Below are positions 7,188 to 15,647 of a stretch of 38,554 nucleotides of DNA, piece after piece. This stretch comes from JAFGHJ01 sp964606065 (GTDB taxonomy: Bacteria > Hydrothermota > UBA3072). Every line of letters starts with the position of its first letter. Within the stretch, counting starts at the first letter, position 1. The notes under the pieces are model-generated. The model saw nothing but the letters and a program-made list of their open reading frames with translations, did not search any database and was not told the origin of the DNA. The stretch spans positions 1 to 38,554 of the forward strand of contig CAZSEX010000016.1 of assembly GCA_964606065.1 (NCBI GenBank), in the 5' to 3' direction. Both the position numbers and the translations under genes were made by a program.

Positions 7188-7952
7188 TCAAAGTCTAACC
7201 TTTAAACCTTTTACCTTTAAATATTCCTTAACTTCCTTGATGCTTAAAATACGAAAATGAAAGACCGAAGCGGCTAAAAGAATATCCGCTCCGCCCTCGA
7301 CTACTCCCCGATAAAAGTGTTCGAGAGTTCCCGCTCCCCCAGAAGCGATTACCGGTACCCTTACGGCGTCGGAAATCGCTCTTGTAAACTCGATATCATA
7401 ACCCGTTTTTGTCCCGTCTCCGTCCATACTTGTAGGTAAAATTACCCCGGTCCCGAGTTCTTCACACTGTTTCGCCCATTCTACCGCGTCTTTTCCTACG
7501 GTTTTTGTACCTCCCGAGATTACTACCTCGAATCCCGAAGGCATTTTTTTGTTTCTTTTTCCATCGATTGCTACCGTTACTTTTTCTGAACCGAAAGTTT
7601 TCACTGCTTCTTTAATTAAATCCGGATTCTTTACCGCGGCGCTATTCATAGATATTTTATCCGCGCCTGCTTCGAGAACCAGTTCAATATCATCCAGGGT
7701 GGAAATACCGCCTCCGACTGTTAGAGGGATATCAATAACAGAAGAAACGTTTTTAACCCATTCCAGACGCGTTTTTCTGTTTTCCATGGTCGCCGCGATA
7801 TCCAGCATGGCAAGTTCATCCGCCCCTTCTTCCTGGTAAAAAGCGGCGTTTTCTACAGGATCGCCTACCTGTTTCAAATCAATAAAGTGAACTCCTTTAA
7901 CCACTTTACCATCCTTCATATCCAGACACGGCATAATTTTTATTTCATCCAT
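7188..7952 (-). CDS. hisF: Imidazole glycerol phosphate synthase, cyclase subunit (HisF)
   Basis: A 254-residue (beta/alpha)8 barrel that, with the glutaminase HisH, converts PRFAR plus ammonia to imidazole glycerol phosphate and AICAR. The catalytic pair falls at the positions known from Thermotoga HisF: Asp11 in MPCLDMKDGKVVKG and Asp130 in VTVAIDGKR. Phosphate-binding loops are visible in LTVGGGIS, SMNSAAV and VIASGGAGTLEH, plus SMDGDGTKTGYD near residue 175. The ending (EYLKVKGLKVRL) is canonical. The ATG has AAGGAG seven bases upstream. No hisH, hisA or other his gene adjoins it, so the pathway genes are scattered in this genome. Confidence 0.95.
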   Translation of the reverse strand: MDEIKIMPCLDMKDGKVVKGVHFIDLKQVGDPVENAAFYQEEGADELAMLDIAATMENRKTRLEWVKNVSSVIDIPLTVGGGISTLDDIELVLEAGADKISMNSAAVKNPDLIKEAVKTFGSEKVTVAIDGKRNKKMPSGFEVVISGGTKTVGKDAVEWAKQCEELGTGVILPTSMDGDGTKTGYDIEFTRAISDAVRVPVIASGGAGTLEHFYRGVVEGGADILLAASVFHFRILSIKEVKEYLKVKGLKVRL

Positions 7953-8007
7953 ATATTACTCCTTCTCTATTTTTCAAAATTCTTTTTTCTCAAATATGCT
8001 CAAGACA

Positions 8008-8035
8008 ATGTTATTAAACTATAATCATATGTCAA
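8008..8035 (-). promoter_or_regulatory. Likely hisF promoter
   Basis: Minus strand: TTGACA (8030-8035), 16-nt spacer, TAACAT (8008-8013). The leader would be about 50 nt and contains the AAGGAG of hisF. Confidence 0.55.
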
Positions 8036-8084
8036 GTAAAAACACTTTTCAAGAATCGTTTATCCTGATTTTAGATTTAAGATT

Positions 8085-10301
8085 TTAAAAACGAATTTCC
8101 ACTCCGCCCGCAGGTAATATCGGCAGCGAATAATAAGGTTTTACTTTAAAATTGTTTTCATATTCTTCGCCGTATTCATTATAATATCCCATTACATTCT
8201 TTCTATTATATGCATTCCAGATTTCAAAATAAAGTAAAGTTTCTAATCCAAAAAGAGTGTAATTGGAATTAAACCTTAAATTAAGTTGATGGAAAGCCGG
8301 ATACCTTTGTGAATTTGTTTCTCCTTTAACAGGAATCCAGAAAGTTTCTGAAGAATCTGTAACAGCAGCTACTACAGGTGTATAAGGATTGCCGCTCGCG
8401 TATCTGAATTGTATGCCTAAAGAATATTTTTTGTTAATTTCCCAATCAAAAACTGCGGAAAACATATGGCGCTTGTCAAAATCGGCGTAGTACTCGATAT
8501 CATCAAGGAATTCTTTTCGCCTGGATAATCCGAGAGAGTAGCTTAACCACCCATTAAAAAATTTTGAATCTTTCTTTAAGAAGAATTCTATACCTCGAGC
8601 ATATCCTGTGCCATCGTTCGAAAAGTTTTCAAGTGTATCGACTGTAATCAGGTCATTGTAATTTTTTTCGTAGAGTTCCACCCAGCCCTGCAAGCTTTTA
8701 TTGAATTTGTGTCTTAGCCCCAATATATAATGCTTTGCTTTTTTTGAATCGAGAGTATTTTCTTTTTTCGCGACTCCAACGCCCGGATGCTGTGAAAACG
8801 AACCTGTCGCGGCGCGTAATTCGGTTTTAGGAGTTAGCTTATATTCTAATGAAAATCTTGGAGAAGCATCAAAAATTTCATTCAGATTCCAATAGTCGAA
8901 CCGTATTCCTCCGGTAATAGAAATACGATCTGTAAAACGCCAGGAATCCTGAATATAGTAAGATGCCGACCATGTTGTGTCTTTTACCTCGTAGATTGTG
9001 GTTTGTGTTGTGGGGTCATCGGGATCAGCCTCAAAGTCTACCAGATCGATCGGTATATCTTGCTTCATATCGTAAAGACCTAAATCTAAATTGATTCCCG
9101 TTTTTACTGTGTGTGAGTGATTTATGTTACATGTTAAATCTTCAATAAATCCGTAAGCGAGAGCATCTATATCTGAATTCGCATTTTTGCCGATTTCATA
9201 TTTAAATACTGTTTTTTCTCTGGTTAAAGCGCAAACAGAATATAAATTTTCATTAATTATACTTTTCCATTCCAGAGTTTGTGTATTTAATTTGCCTTCG
9301 TCGTATATCCTCGTTGGCATTCCTTTTTCAGACTCATCGGCAACAAAATCAATTGACTCATAAGAGGTAAGTCCCGACAAATAGATTTTATTGGCTGGAT
9401 TCGGTTCATAACCGGACTTGAAATTACCATCCCAGAAATATGGAACAGGGAATGAAGCGTTTTCTCTTAAGATAAGGTCTATATAAGAACGCCTGACGGA
9501 GAATAAGAAAAACCCCTTGGAGGTAATTGGACCTTCAAGTAAACCCTGCATATTTATAAATCCAAAAGAGGCAATACCCGAGAATTTTTCTCTGTTACCT
9601 TCGCGAGTGGTTATATTGAAAACCGACGATAAGGCATTTCCATACTTCGCAGGAAATCCTCCGGTTTGAAGCTCTATATCCTCAATGACATAGGAGTTAA
9701 AAACCGATTTCATTCCTCCAAAATGCCATGGCCAATCCACAGGAGTCCAGTCGAGCAAGAACAAGTTTTCGTCGGGATTTCCCCCTCGAATATACAAATG
9801 ACCGGAGGAAAAAAGATCGCCCATAGAAGTAATGCCGGGTAAAGTAGGAAGCACCCTTATAGGATCTTGCATGTGCCCTTCTCTTAAAATTAAGTCTTCT
9901 TCTTCTAACACGTGGTCACTAACAGAACTTCTCTCAACCAATCTTTCACCTGAAATAACCACACCCGGTAAGGGAATTGCTTTTTCTTCGAGAACTAAAT
10001 TCAGGGGAATAGCCCTATCTTTATAAACCTCAGTGTCGAAGGTATCCGTCTTATAACCCATCATTCTTACAATAATCTTTTGAGAACCGACAGGCACATT
10101 TTCAATTATATAGTATCCATTATCGTCGGTAGCATCGCCCATCCCGGTTTTATCCACTAAAAGATTTGCCCCGGGAAGAGTCACCCCCGTTTCTTCATCG
10201 GTCACACTTCCGTAAACAGAACCTGTTTCTTTAGCAAAAGTTTCTTCCGATGTTGTTAATACGCCTGAAATTACAAATAAGATAAAGAGAAAATTTTTCA
10301 T
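8085..10301 (-). CDS. TonB-dependent outer-membrane receptor
   Basis: A 738-residue receptor for active import across the outer membrane. A signal peptide (about 1-23) is followed by a carboxypeptidase-regulatory-like beta domain (about 27-112: GSVYGSVTDEETG, LPGANL, GYYIIENVPVG). Next come a plug domain (about 115-235, with LYIRGGNPDENLFLLD, IEDIELQTGGFPAKYGNALSSV) and a barrel ending in the typical aromatic C-terminus GGVEIRF. The substrate cannot be predicted; no SusD-like partner or iron gene is adjacent. It diverges from the CHASE2 cyclase/FecR operon through a short shared promoter region. A link between the two is possible because FecR domains often serve outer-membrane signalling, but this receptor lacks an obvious signalling extension. 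Shine-Dalgarno GAGGT precedes the ATG. Confidence 0.9.
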   Translation of the reverse strand: MKNFLFILFVISGVLTTSEETFAKETGSVYGSVTDEETGVTLPGANLLVDKTGMGDATDDNGYYIIENVPVGSQKIIVRMMGYKTDTFDTEVYKDRAIPLNLVLEEKAIPLPGVVISGERLVERSSVSDHVLEEEDLILREGHMQDPIRVLPTLPGITSMGDLFSSGHLYIRGGNPDENLFLLDWTPVDWPWHFGGMKSVFNSYVIEDIELQTGGFPAKYGNALSSVFNITTREGNREKFSGIASFGFINMQGLLEGPITSKGFFLFSVRRSYIDLILRENASFPVPYFWDGNFKSGYEPNPANKIYLSGLTSYESIDFVADESEKGMPTRIYDEGKLNTQTLEWKSIINENLYSVCALTREKTVFKYEIGKNANSDIDALAYGFIEDLTCNINHSHTVKTGINLDLGLYDMKQDIPIDLVDFEADPDDPTTQTTIYEVKDTTWSASYYIQDSWRFTDRISITGGIRFDYWNLNEIFDASPRFSLEYKLTPKTELRAATGSFSQHPGVGVAKKENTLDSKKAKHYILGLRHKFNKSLQGWVELYEKNYNDLITVDTLENFSNDGTGYARGIEFFLKKDSKFFNGWLSYSLGLSRRKEFLDDIEYYADFDKRHMFSAVFDWEINKKYSLGIQFRYASGNPYTPVVAAVTDSSETFWIPVKGETNSQRYPAFHQLNLRFNSNYTLFGLETLLYFEIWNAYNRKNVMGYYNEYGEEYENNFKVKPYYSLPILPAGGVEIRF

Positions 10302-10350
10302 TACTTACCTCACTTTTTCTGATTGTCTGAAACAGTCTCTTTTATTTTGA

Positions 10351-10378
10351 ACTTTATACGAATTCTATTCTTTGTCAA
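10351..10378 (-). promoter_or_regulatory. Promoter for the TonB-dependent receptor
   Basis: Minus strand: perfect TTGACA (10373-10378), then a TATAAAGT -10 region (10351-10358), spacer 14 or 16 nt depending on the hexamer chosen. It lies 16 bp from the divergent cyclase promoter. Confidence 0.6.
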
Positions 10379-10394
10379 TATTAATAGTTCGCCC

Positions 10395-10424
10395 TTGACT
10401 TTAGTACCTTTTTTTTGTAATTAT
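10395..10424 (+). promoter_or_regulatory. Promoter for CHASE2 cyclase, probably leaderless
   Basis: TTGACT (10395-10400), 18-nt spacer, AATTAT (10419-10424). The ATG begins six bases after the -10 and no Shine-Dalgarno fits between, so transcription should begin at or next to the start codon. Confidence 0.6.
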
Positions 10425-10429
10425 CTCCT

Positions 10430-12400
10430 ATGAAAAAGAACATTACCTTAGTTTTGCTCGGTTTCGCGATTATTATTCTTCTTTTTGTGGTTATGGAATT
10501 CAAACCCGAGATCTATATGCCTCTGGAAAGATTTCTTTATGACAGGAGAGAATTTTTCGAAATCGACGTTACCCGGGAAAGAGAAGAAATCGTTATAGTG
10601 GATATAGACGCGGAAAGTGTTAAAGAGCTTGGTAGATATCATAACTGGCCCAGATATTATTTCGGTAGAGCTGTGGATATTATTTCTTCGCAGAAACCTT
10701 ATGTTATAGGATTGGACGTAATATTTTCTACTCCCGATTCGTTGAGTGATTTCGCCGAAGAAATATATTTAACTATGTTAGAAGAAGATTTGAAAATGGT
10801 TTTTTCCCGGGAAGATTCTGCGGAAATAAGGGAAAAGCTTAAAACTTTTCTTACTTCTTTTTCTTTTGATTCTTATGTCGCACAATTGATAAAAAAAGCC
10901 GGTAATGTGGTTCTCGCTTCTTATTTAAATAGAGATAGCACGAGCCGACCTTCATCCGATATGAAAGAATATTATCTTAGCAGGATCAACCCTCCGGTGA
11001 ATTCAGAACTTATTTTTGAAGGAATAGTAACACCGATTTCGGAATACTTAAAGGCGGGTGCTTTAATAGGATTGGTTAATGATGTTTTTGACCCGGACGG
11101 TATAAGAAGAAAAGATCCTTTGTTTTTCAATTACAGAGGCAATACCCTGCCTTCTTTCGCTCTGGCGGTAGCTACGAGAGCGGTGAAAGATTGGAATTTT
11201 AAAGATGGCAAGTTGAAAATTTTAGGAAGAGAGATTTCGCTCGAAAATAACGCTTATTTAAGAATAAAATATCAGGGAGACGCGGAGACATTTCGGTATG
11301 TTTCTTTCAGTGAAGTGATAAAGGAAAATATTCCCGATACACTATTCAAAAAAAAGATAGTGCTGGTCGGCTCTTCCCTTCCTGAATTATACGATTATTC
11401 TCAAACTCCTTTTGGGTCTAAATTGCCGGGTGTTGAATGCCACGCCAATGTAATTCATAATCTGTTATTTTCTCGCCCTATAACTACTATATCCCTGTAT
11501 ATAATTGTCATAATATCGATTTTTTTGATTTCTCTTACTTTGTTTTTGGCTAATAAAACCGCTCCTTATATTTCACCCATAATTACTTTTATAATTATTA
11601 TTGGATATATGTTATTTACTATTGTAATGTATATGAGTTATTTTGTCTCCTACGAAATGTCGAGGCCGATAATTGGTATTTTGTTTGCCTTTTTAGCGGG
11701 CATTATTTCCAGAATTTATTTTGGAGAGGAAGAGAAAAAGTGGATTAAAGATCTTTTTTCAAGATATGTTTCAGAAGAAGTGGTAAAGCAAATAATAAAC
11801 TCTCCGCATTTGAATCTCGGAGGAAAACGCCAGGAAATCAGTGTCCTGTTTTGCGATATCAGAAATTTTACTCCAAGAGCTGAGAAAGAGGATCCCGAGA
11901 ATATTGTGACTATTCTTAACGCTTATTTTAAGGAAATGTCGGATGTTATTTTTCAATATGGAGGAATGGTAGACAAATACTTAGGAGACGGTATTATGGC
12001 TCTTTTCGGAGCGCCCATAATCCAGCCCGGACATGCGGACAGAGCTGTTTCCTGCGCTATAGAGATGCAAAACCGTATTCATTATCTGAATCGGAAAGAA
12101 ATAATGAAAGGGAAACTTCATCTGGAAATCGGGATTGGTATAAGCTCCGGGATATCGATTATTGGCAATGTGGGTTCTACAAACAGGGTGGAATATACTG
12201 CTATTGGAGATCCAGTCAATACGTCCGCGCGTATCGAGCCTCTTAATAAGGAGTATAAAACGAAAATCCTGATATCGGAAAGTACGAAGAACAAGCTCCA
12301 GGGAACCTATAAAATCCATTTTGTCGGGAAATTACAGCTCAAAGGTAAAAGTGAGTATACTGGTATATATGCTGTTACTTCCGATTTATCTTTATGGTAA
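10430..12400 (+). CDS. CHASE2-domain class III adenylate cyclase
   Basis: A 656-residue membrane cyclase. There is one N-terminal membrane helix (4-23), a long extracytoplasmic CHASE2 sensor (about 35-345: VIVDIDAESVKELGRY, VIGLDVIFS, KKIVLVGSS, PGVECHANVIHNLL) and three membrane helices (about 352-428). A cytosolic catalytic domain follows (about 465-600). Catalytic residues are complete: metal-binding Asp476 (FCDIR) and Asp520 (KYLGDG), the adenine-selecting Lys516 with Thr590 (EYTAIGD), and Asn597/Arg601 (VNTSARIE). This predicts cAMP rather than cGMP. The ligand is unknown. It is followed after 42 nt by a FecR-domain gene, and CHASE2 proteins and FecR domains do co-occur in other bacteria. 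No cAMP-receptor gene is in the window. Confidence 0.9.
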   Translation: MKKNITLVLLGFAIIILLFVVMEFKPEIYMPLERFLYDRREFFEIDVTREREEIVIVDIDAESVKELGRYHNWPRYYFGRAVDIISSQKPYVIGLDVIFSTPDSLSDFAEEIYLTMLEEDLKMVFSREDSAEIREKLKTFLTSFSFDSYVAQLIKKAGNVVLASYLNRDSTSRPSSDMKEYYLSRINPPVNSELIFEGIVTPISEYLKAGALIGLVNDVFDPDGIRRKDPLFFNYRGNTLPSFALAVATRAVKDWNFKDGKLKILGREISLENNAYLRIKYQGDAETFRYVSFSEVIKENIPDTLFKKKIVLVGSSLPELYDYSQTPFGSKLPGVECHANVIHNLLFSRPITTISLYIIVIISIFLISLTLFLANKTAPYISPIITFIIIIGYMLFTIVMYMSYFVSYEMSRPIIGILFAFLAGIISRIYFGEEEKKWIKDLFSRYVSEEVVKQIINSPHLNLGGKRQEISVLFCDIRNFTPRAEKEDPENIVTILNAYFKEMSDVIFQYGGMVDKYLGDGIMALFGAPIIQPGHADRAVSCAIEMQNRIHYLNRKEIMKGKLHLEIGIGISSGISIIGNVGSTNRVEYTAIGDPVNTSARIEPLNKEYKTKILISESTKNKLQGTYKIHFVGKLQLKGKSEYTGIYAVTSDLSLW

Positions 12401-12442
12401 GCATGATTAAATCACGAAACACATGAAAAATAAGGAGGAATT

Positions 12443-13627
12443 ATGTTGTTTTTAATTTTGGGAACAGTTTTGAATTTTTATACAAATGACGTAGTTGTTA
12501 AAAGGGGCGACAGTACAATTGTACCTACCATAGGTATGGGTATACAGGATAATGATACAATAATTTCGAATGGTAGTTCACAGGCAGAGATACTTTTTTC
12601 GGACAGCAGTACTCTTTATATAGACGAAAATTCTCGTGTTTCTGCTTCGGGTATAGAAAAAAGGTCCGTTTTTATTTCCGTCGGGCGTATATGGGCCAAG
12701 ATTAAAAAATTAGTAAAAGGAGAATCCTTTGAAGTTAAAAACCCGTTGTCTGTTTCGGGCGTAATGGGAACCGAATTCGAAGTTTTTTATAAGGACGACG
12801 AATCAGAAATTAAGGTTATGGAGGGTAAAGTAGCCGCAAAAGATAAACAGAGCGGACAGGTGGTAATTCTAGAGAAAGAAAGAATGGCTAAAATAAGAAG
12901 AAATATGGAAATGGAAGTCAGAGAGTTCAAATTAAAAGAATTGAAAAAATGGTATGAATGGAAAAAAGATCACCTGGAATTTTTGCTCATGAAAATCGAA
13001 GAAGCTTTGAGACAGGGACGAACAATGCAGGCGCGGAGATTGATGATTCAGGGAAATGTGCTTGCCCGCAGATTAAATATGATTGAGGAGTATAAAAAAA
13101 GAATCGAACAGTTGAAGAGTGAATATGAAAAATCAGAGGAAAAACAGGGACTTATAGAAAAGAAGCTGGATAAAATAAATCTTTCCTACCGTCAGATATT
13201 TTCCGCGCTTAACAGAACCGAACCAAGATTAACGGAATTAAGTTTAAAAATTAACCGTTTATCTCTTCAAAAAGTTGAATTGGAGAGTTATGTAAGAAAA
13301 GATAATGTTTTTGTAGCAAAACAGCAATTGGCTATTATAAATCGCCAAATTGATGAAATAGAAAATTCGATAAAAGAAATAAAGCCGCAAACTATATATG
13401 AGTGGCAAAAAAAATTAGACGACGACTATCAATTTTTAGAAAACTTTCAAGAAATATGCGGTATTGACTCACGAACAAGAGGTAGAATACAGCTTACTTC
13501 TAAAAATGTGGGAGATTTAAGAGAAAGAGCGCGTAGAGCTAAAATTTCTCTTGTTAAAGATATTAACACTTTCAGGAAATTAAAACTTGAGATCATTAAC
13601 TTGAAGATCGGTACTATCCAGAGATGA
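12443..13627 (+). CDS. FecR-domain protein with long coiled coil
   Basis: A 394-residue protein. The short hydrophobic start (MLFLILGTVLNFY) is a weak signal peptide or anchor. A FecR-type beta domain follows at about 15-150 (VVVKRGDST, DTIISNGSSQAEILFSD, SGVMGTEFEVFY, VMEGKVAA). Residues about 160-390 are highly charged and helical and should form coiled coils. It lacks the N-terminal anti-sigma helix of true FecR regulators, so it is probably an extracytoplasmic scaffold or sensor partner. It sits 42 nt after the CHASE2 cyclase with AAGGAGG before its ATG, and is probably co-transcribed. A small CACGAA-type repeat occupies the spacer. Its stop abuts the stop of the convergent next gene with no base between. 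Confidence 0.8.
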   Translation: MLFLILGTVLNFYTNDVVVKRGDSTIVPTIGMGIQDNDTIISNGSSQAEILFSDSSTLYIDENSRVSASGIEKRSVFISVGRIWAKIKKLVKGESFEVKNPLSVSGVMGTEFEVFYKDDESEIKVMEGKVAAKDKQSGQVVILEKERMAKIRRNMEMEVREFKLKELKKWYEWKKDHLEFLLMKIEEALRQGRTMQARRLMIQGNVLARRLNMIEEYKKRIEQLKSEYEKSEEKQGLIEKKLDKINLSYRQIFSALNRTEPRLTELSLKINRLSLQKVELESYVRKDNVFVAKQQLAIINRQIDEIENSIKEIKPQTIYEWQKKLDDDYQFLENFQEICGIDSRTRGRIQLTSKNVGDLRERARRAKISLVKDINTFRKLKLEIINLKIGTIQR

Positions 13628-14077
13628 TTATTGATCGGTATTAGTTATATCCGATCTTTCCCACTCTTCTATAGTTCCTTCGACTACTTCGAATAGCGGG
13701 TGAGGTTCGAATTCATTTTTGACGATTAATTCTTCATATCTTATCTTGTCGCGGTTTTTTAATTTATTGAGCAGGTGATTCCACTCATAATCCAGCTGTC
13801 CGGCAGTTACGGTTAATTTTGTTGGTGTAAAGTTAAAGTCAATTTTTGTTTTGTCGAATTTATATCCTCTTTTAACCGATTCCCGGTAAACTTCCGATAG
13901 ATACTGATTGATACAATCAGGCGGTTTATCGCATTTTTTGAAGCGGTGAAGCTGCGGATGATTTTTGTATCCCTTTGTTTTCCCCTCGAATACCTTTTTT
14001 GCCAGAAGTGTTTCTCTCCACAGGGCAACCAGTCCTTTTCTATCGAGATATTTGGGGTTTAGAGACCAGATTCTCAT
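13628..14077 (-). CDS. Pyrimidine dimer DNA glycosylase family protein
   Basis: A 149-residue protein of the Pyr_excise family, related to T4 endonuclease V, which repairs UV damage by cutting the glycosyl bond and then the backbone at pyrimidine dimers. The diagnostic N-terminus MRIWSLNPKYLDRKGLVALW continues with RETLLAKKVFEGKTKGYKNHPQLHRF. The activity of the bacterial members is largely inferred from family membership. It follows the YjbQ-like gene by four bases on the same strand, so the two form an operon. The 3' end touches the FecR-domain gene tail to tail. Confidence 0.8.
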   Translation of the reverse strand: MRIWSLNPKYLDRKGLVALWRETLLAKKVFEGKTKGYKNHPQLHRFKKCDKPPDCINQYLSEVYRESVKRGYKFDKTKIDFNFTPTKLTVTAGQLDYEWNHLLNKLKNRDKIRYEELIVKNEFEPHPLFEVVEGTIEEWERSDITNTDQ

Positions 14078-14081
14078 TTAA

Positions 14082-14486
14082 CTAAGCTTTAGATATAGTC
14101 AGCAATATATTTCTGCTGCTTCTCGGTCCATCGAACTCGCAGAAAAATATATTTTGCCAGGTAGAAAGTCCAAGCTTGCCTTCTGTTATAGGAATTGTTT
14201 CGCTCGGTCCGACGATACCGGCTTTCAAATGAGCGTCTCCGTTTCCGTCCTGTCTATCGTGTTTCCAGACGCCGCGAGGTATCAACTTTCCGAGTAAATC
14301 AATGACGTCTTCCTGAACGCTTTCATCCCAGTTTTCCTGAATCATAATTGCAGCTGTAGCTCCCTGAGCGTAAACGTTTATGAACCCTGATTTGACTTTG
14401 CTTTCTTTAACGAAATCTGCCACCTGAGAGGTGATGTCGTATAATCCCTCTCTGCTTTCTGTCGAGATTGTTATAGCCTTTTGCAT
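14082..14486 (-). CDS. YjbQ / UPF0047 family protein
   Basis: A 134-residue member of the YjbQ (UPF0047) family, annotated in some genomes as secondary thiamine-phosphate synthase because E. coli YjbQ has weak such activity. Conserved features are NVYAQGATAAIMIQE, the HDRQDGNGDAHLKAGIVGPS stretch that carries metal-binding His/Asp residues, and EGKLGLSTWQNIFFCEFDGPR. I place the start at the ATG at 14486, with AAGGAG a few bases upstream. An upstream in-frame ATG at 14585 would add 33 unlikely residues. It is the first gene of a two-gene unit with the dimer-glycosylase gene. Confidence 0.85.
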   Translation of the reverse strand: MQKAITISTESREGLYDITSQVADFVKESKVKSGFINVYAQGATAAIMIQENWDESVQEDVIDLLGKLIPRGVWKHDRQDGNGDAHLKAGIVGPSETIPITEGKLGLSTWQNIFFCEFDGPRSSRNILLTISKA

Positions 14487-14689
14487 TTTTTCTCCTTTTC
14501 GATTTTCACATATAGAAATTATAATTTTTTTAAAATTAATCAATACCCAATTGTAACCATGCCAAATAGCATAAATTACTGACAACCCCCAAAATTTCTG
14601 TGCAAAAGAAATAGAATCCAGGTGTTGTAAGGTTTGTAAGAATTTTTAGGCTGTTATTAGCTATTCATGATTATTTATAGAATCAGAGG

Positions 14690-14970
14690 TATTGCCATCC
14701 GAGAAAGATGTGGTCAATTTCCCCGGCGGTTATCGTTCGGGGTACCGCTCCGAAAAACCGCAGTCAGTTTCCCCGGCGAGGAAACTGCTGCTTGTCTCTC
14801 AACCTCGCTCCTTTTGACTTCGTCAAAAGACCGTGCCCGCTCGGTTTCCGAGGCATTTTTCTTGAGCAGTACCCGCTCACTTCCTGAGATTTAAAAACCG
14901 AAAAATGTGCTCTCTTACCCTCCGAGGTGCTTTCCTGTACAGCACTCCTTGCCCATTTTCGCGTTTCGCG
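14690..14970. other. GC-richer structured stretch, possible ncRNA or dead element
   Basis: This non-coding segment is distinctly more GC-rich than its surroundings and dense in hairpins. Pairs are CAGTTTCC/GGAAACTG (14765-14772 with 14780-14787), CTTTTGAC/GTCAAAAG (14811-14818 with 14822-14829), GTGCT/AGCAC (14907-14911 with 14941-14945) and CGCG-ttt-CGCG (14960-14970). A 16-nt direct repeat gtca(a/g)tttccccggcg occurs at 14713 and 14763. I do not recognise a known RNA class on either strand. The open frame across it has no coding character. Confidence 0.4.
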
Positions 14971-15052
14971 TTAAGTAAACAATGAAACCATTTATTTTAT
15001 TTGTGTGGAAAAAGATTTCCGAGTGTGGAGTGTCGAGTACTGAGTTAAAAAA

Positions 15053-15245
15053 TAACTAAATTCTCTACATGTTCTAAATGTGAATATTTGGGTTGGGATG
15101 GGTTTAAAACAACAAAAAATCTCTGTGTTCTCTGTGCTAATATTAGGGATTGGAATATGGAATTCAGGCTTTAGTAAAAGAACAGATAAAAAACCTTTGT
15201 GCTCTTTGTGAACTTTGTGGTTCAATATTTTTTTTGGTAGGGATG
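15053..15245 (-). repeat. CACAAAG-type repeat element
   Basis: Read on the minus strand, it contains TTGAACCACAAAGTTCACAA and further CACAAAG units, closely matching 32195-32228. It also carries the CCCATCCC/CCCAACCC motif and a diverged relative of the 55-mer flanking the assembly gap (near 15060-15100). No gene. Confidence 0.65.
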
Positions 15246-15263
15246 GGAAAGTAAAAAAACATG

Positions 15264-15291
15264 TTGACAATCTTTAATCATAAATTATAAT
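15264..15291 (+). promoter_or_regulatory. Consensus promoter of the folB operon, leaderless
   Basis: Perfect TTGACA (15264-15269), 16-nt spacer, perfect TATAAT (15286-15291). The folB ATG begins eight bases after the -10, at the expected transcription start, and there is no Shine-Dalgarno. Confidence 0.85.
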
Positions 15292-15298
15292 CAAATAA

Positions 15299-15643
15299 AT
15301 GAAAAGCATAGGTCTTACGGGTGTAATTGTAGATAAAATATGCGGATTTGGGCAAGAAAGAGAGAAACCTCAGAAAATCTCTATCGATGTTTCCATAGAA
15401 ACCGATTTCAACACTGTCGCTGAAGAAGATGATCCATCCGCCGGTATAGATTTTAGAACAATCTATACCCTGATAAAAACAGGTTTGGAAGGAGAAATTT
15501 ACACTCTTGAAAAAGCGGCACTTTCAATCTGGGAACAAATGAAGGGCCTTAATAACGTTGGAAGGGTAAAAGTTACGGTAAAAAAACTAAATCCTCCTTT
15601 TAAAGATAATGTACAAAATTCCTGGGTTACGGTGGAGAAATGA
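15299..15643 (+). CDS. folB: Dihydroneopterin aldolase (FolB)
   Basis: A 114-residue enzyme of folate biosynthesis that cleaves dihydroneopterin to 6-hydroxymethyl-dihydropterin and glycolaldehyde. The tunnelling-fold pattern is visible: an early GVIVDKICGFGQEREKPQ strand-turn-strand, DFRTIYTLIK, the LEKAALSIWEQM helix that carries the pterin-anchoring Glu, and VTVKKLNPPF with the catalytic-type Lys. The length is typical. It is the first gene of folB-folK-dNK-panC and is read from a consensus promoter with no leader. Its stop is four bases before folK. Confidence 0.9.
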   Translation: MKSIGLTGVIVDKICGFGQEREKPQKISIDVSIETDFNTVAEEDDPSAGIDFRTIYTLIKTGLEGEIYTLEKAALSIWEQMKGLNNVGRVKVTVKKLNPPFKDNVQNSWVTVEK

Positions 15644-15647
15644 AGAA

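Noticed and set aside
14667..14894. A 75-residue + strand frame in the GC-rich region
   Set aside because: Serine/arginine-rich low-complexity translation over hairpins and direct repeats; no start signal.
14992..15270. A 92-residue minus-strand frame upstream of folB
   Set aside because: The translation comes from the CACAAAG repeat family and overlaps the folB promoter.
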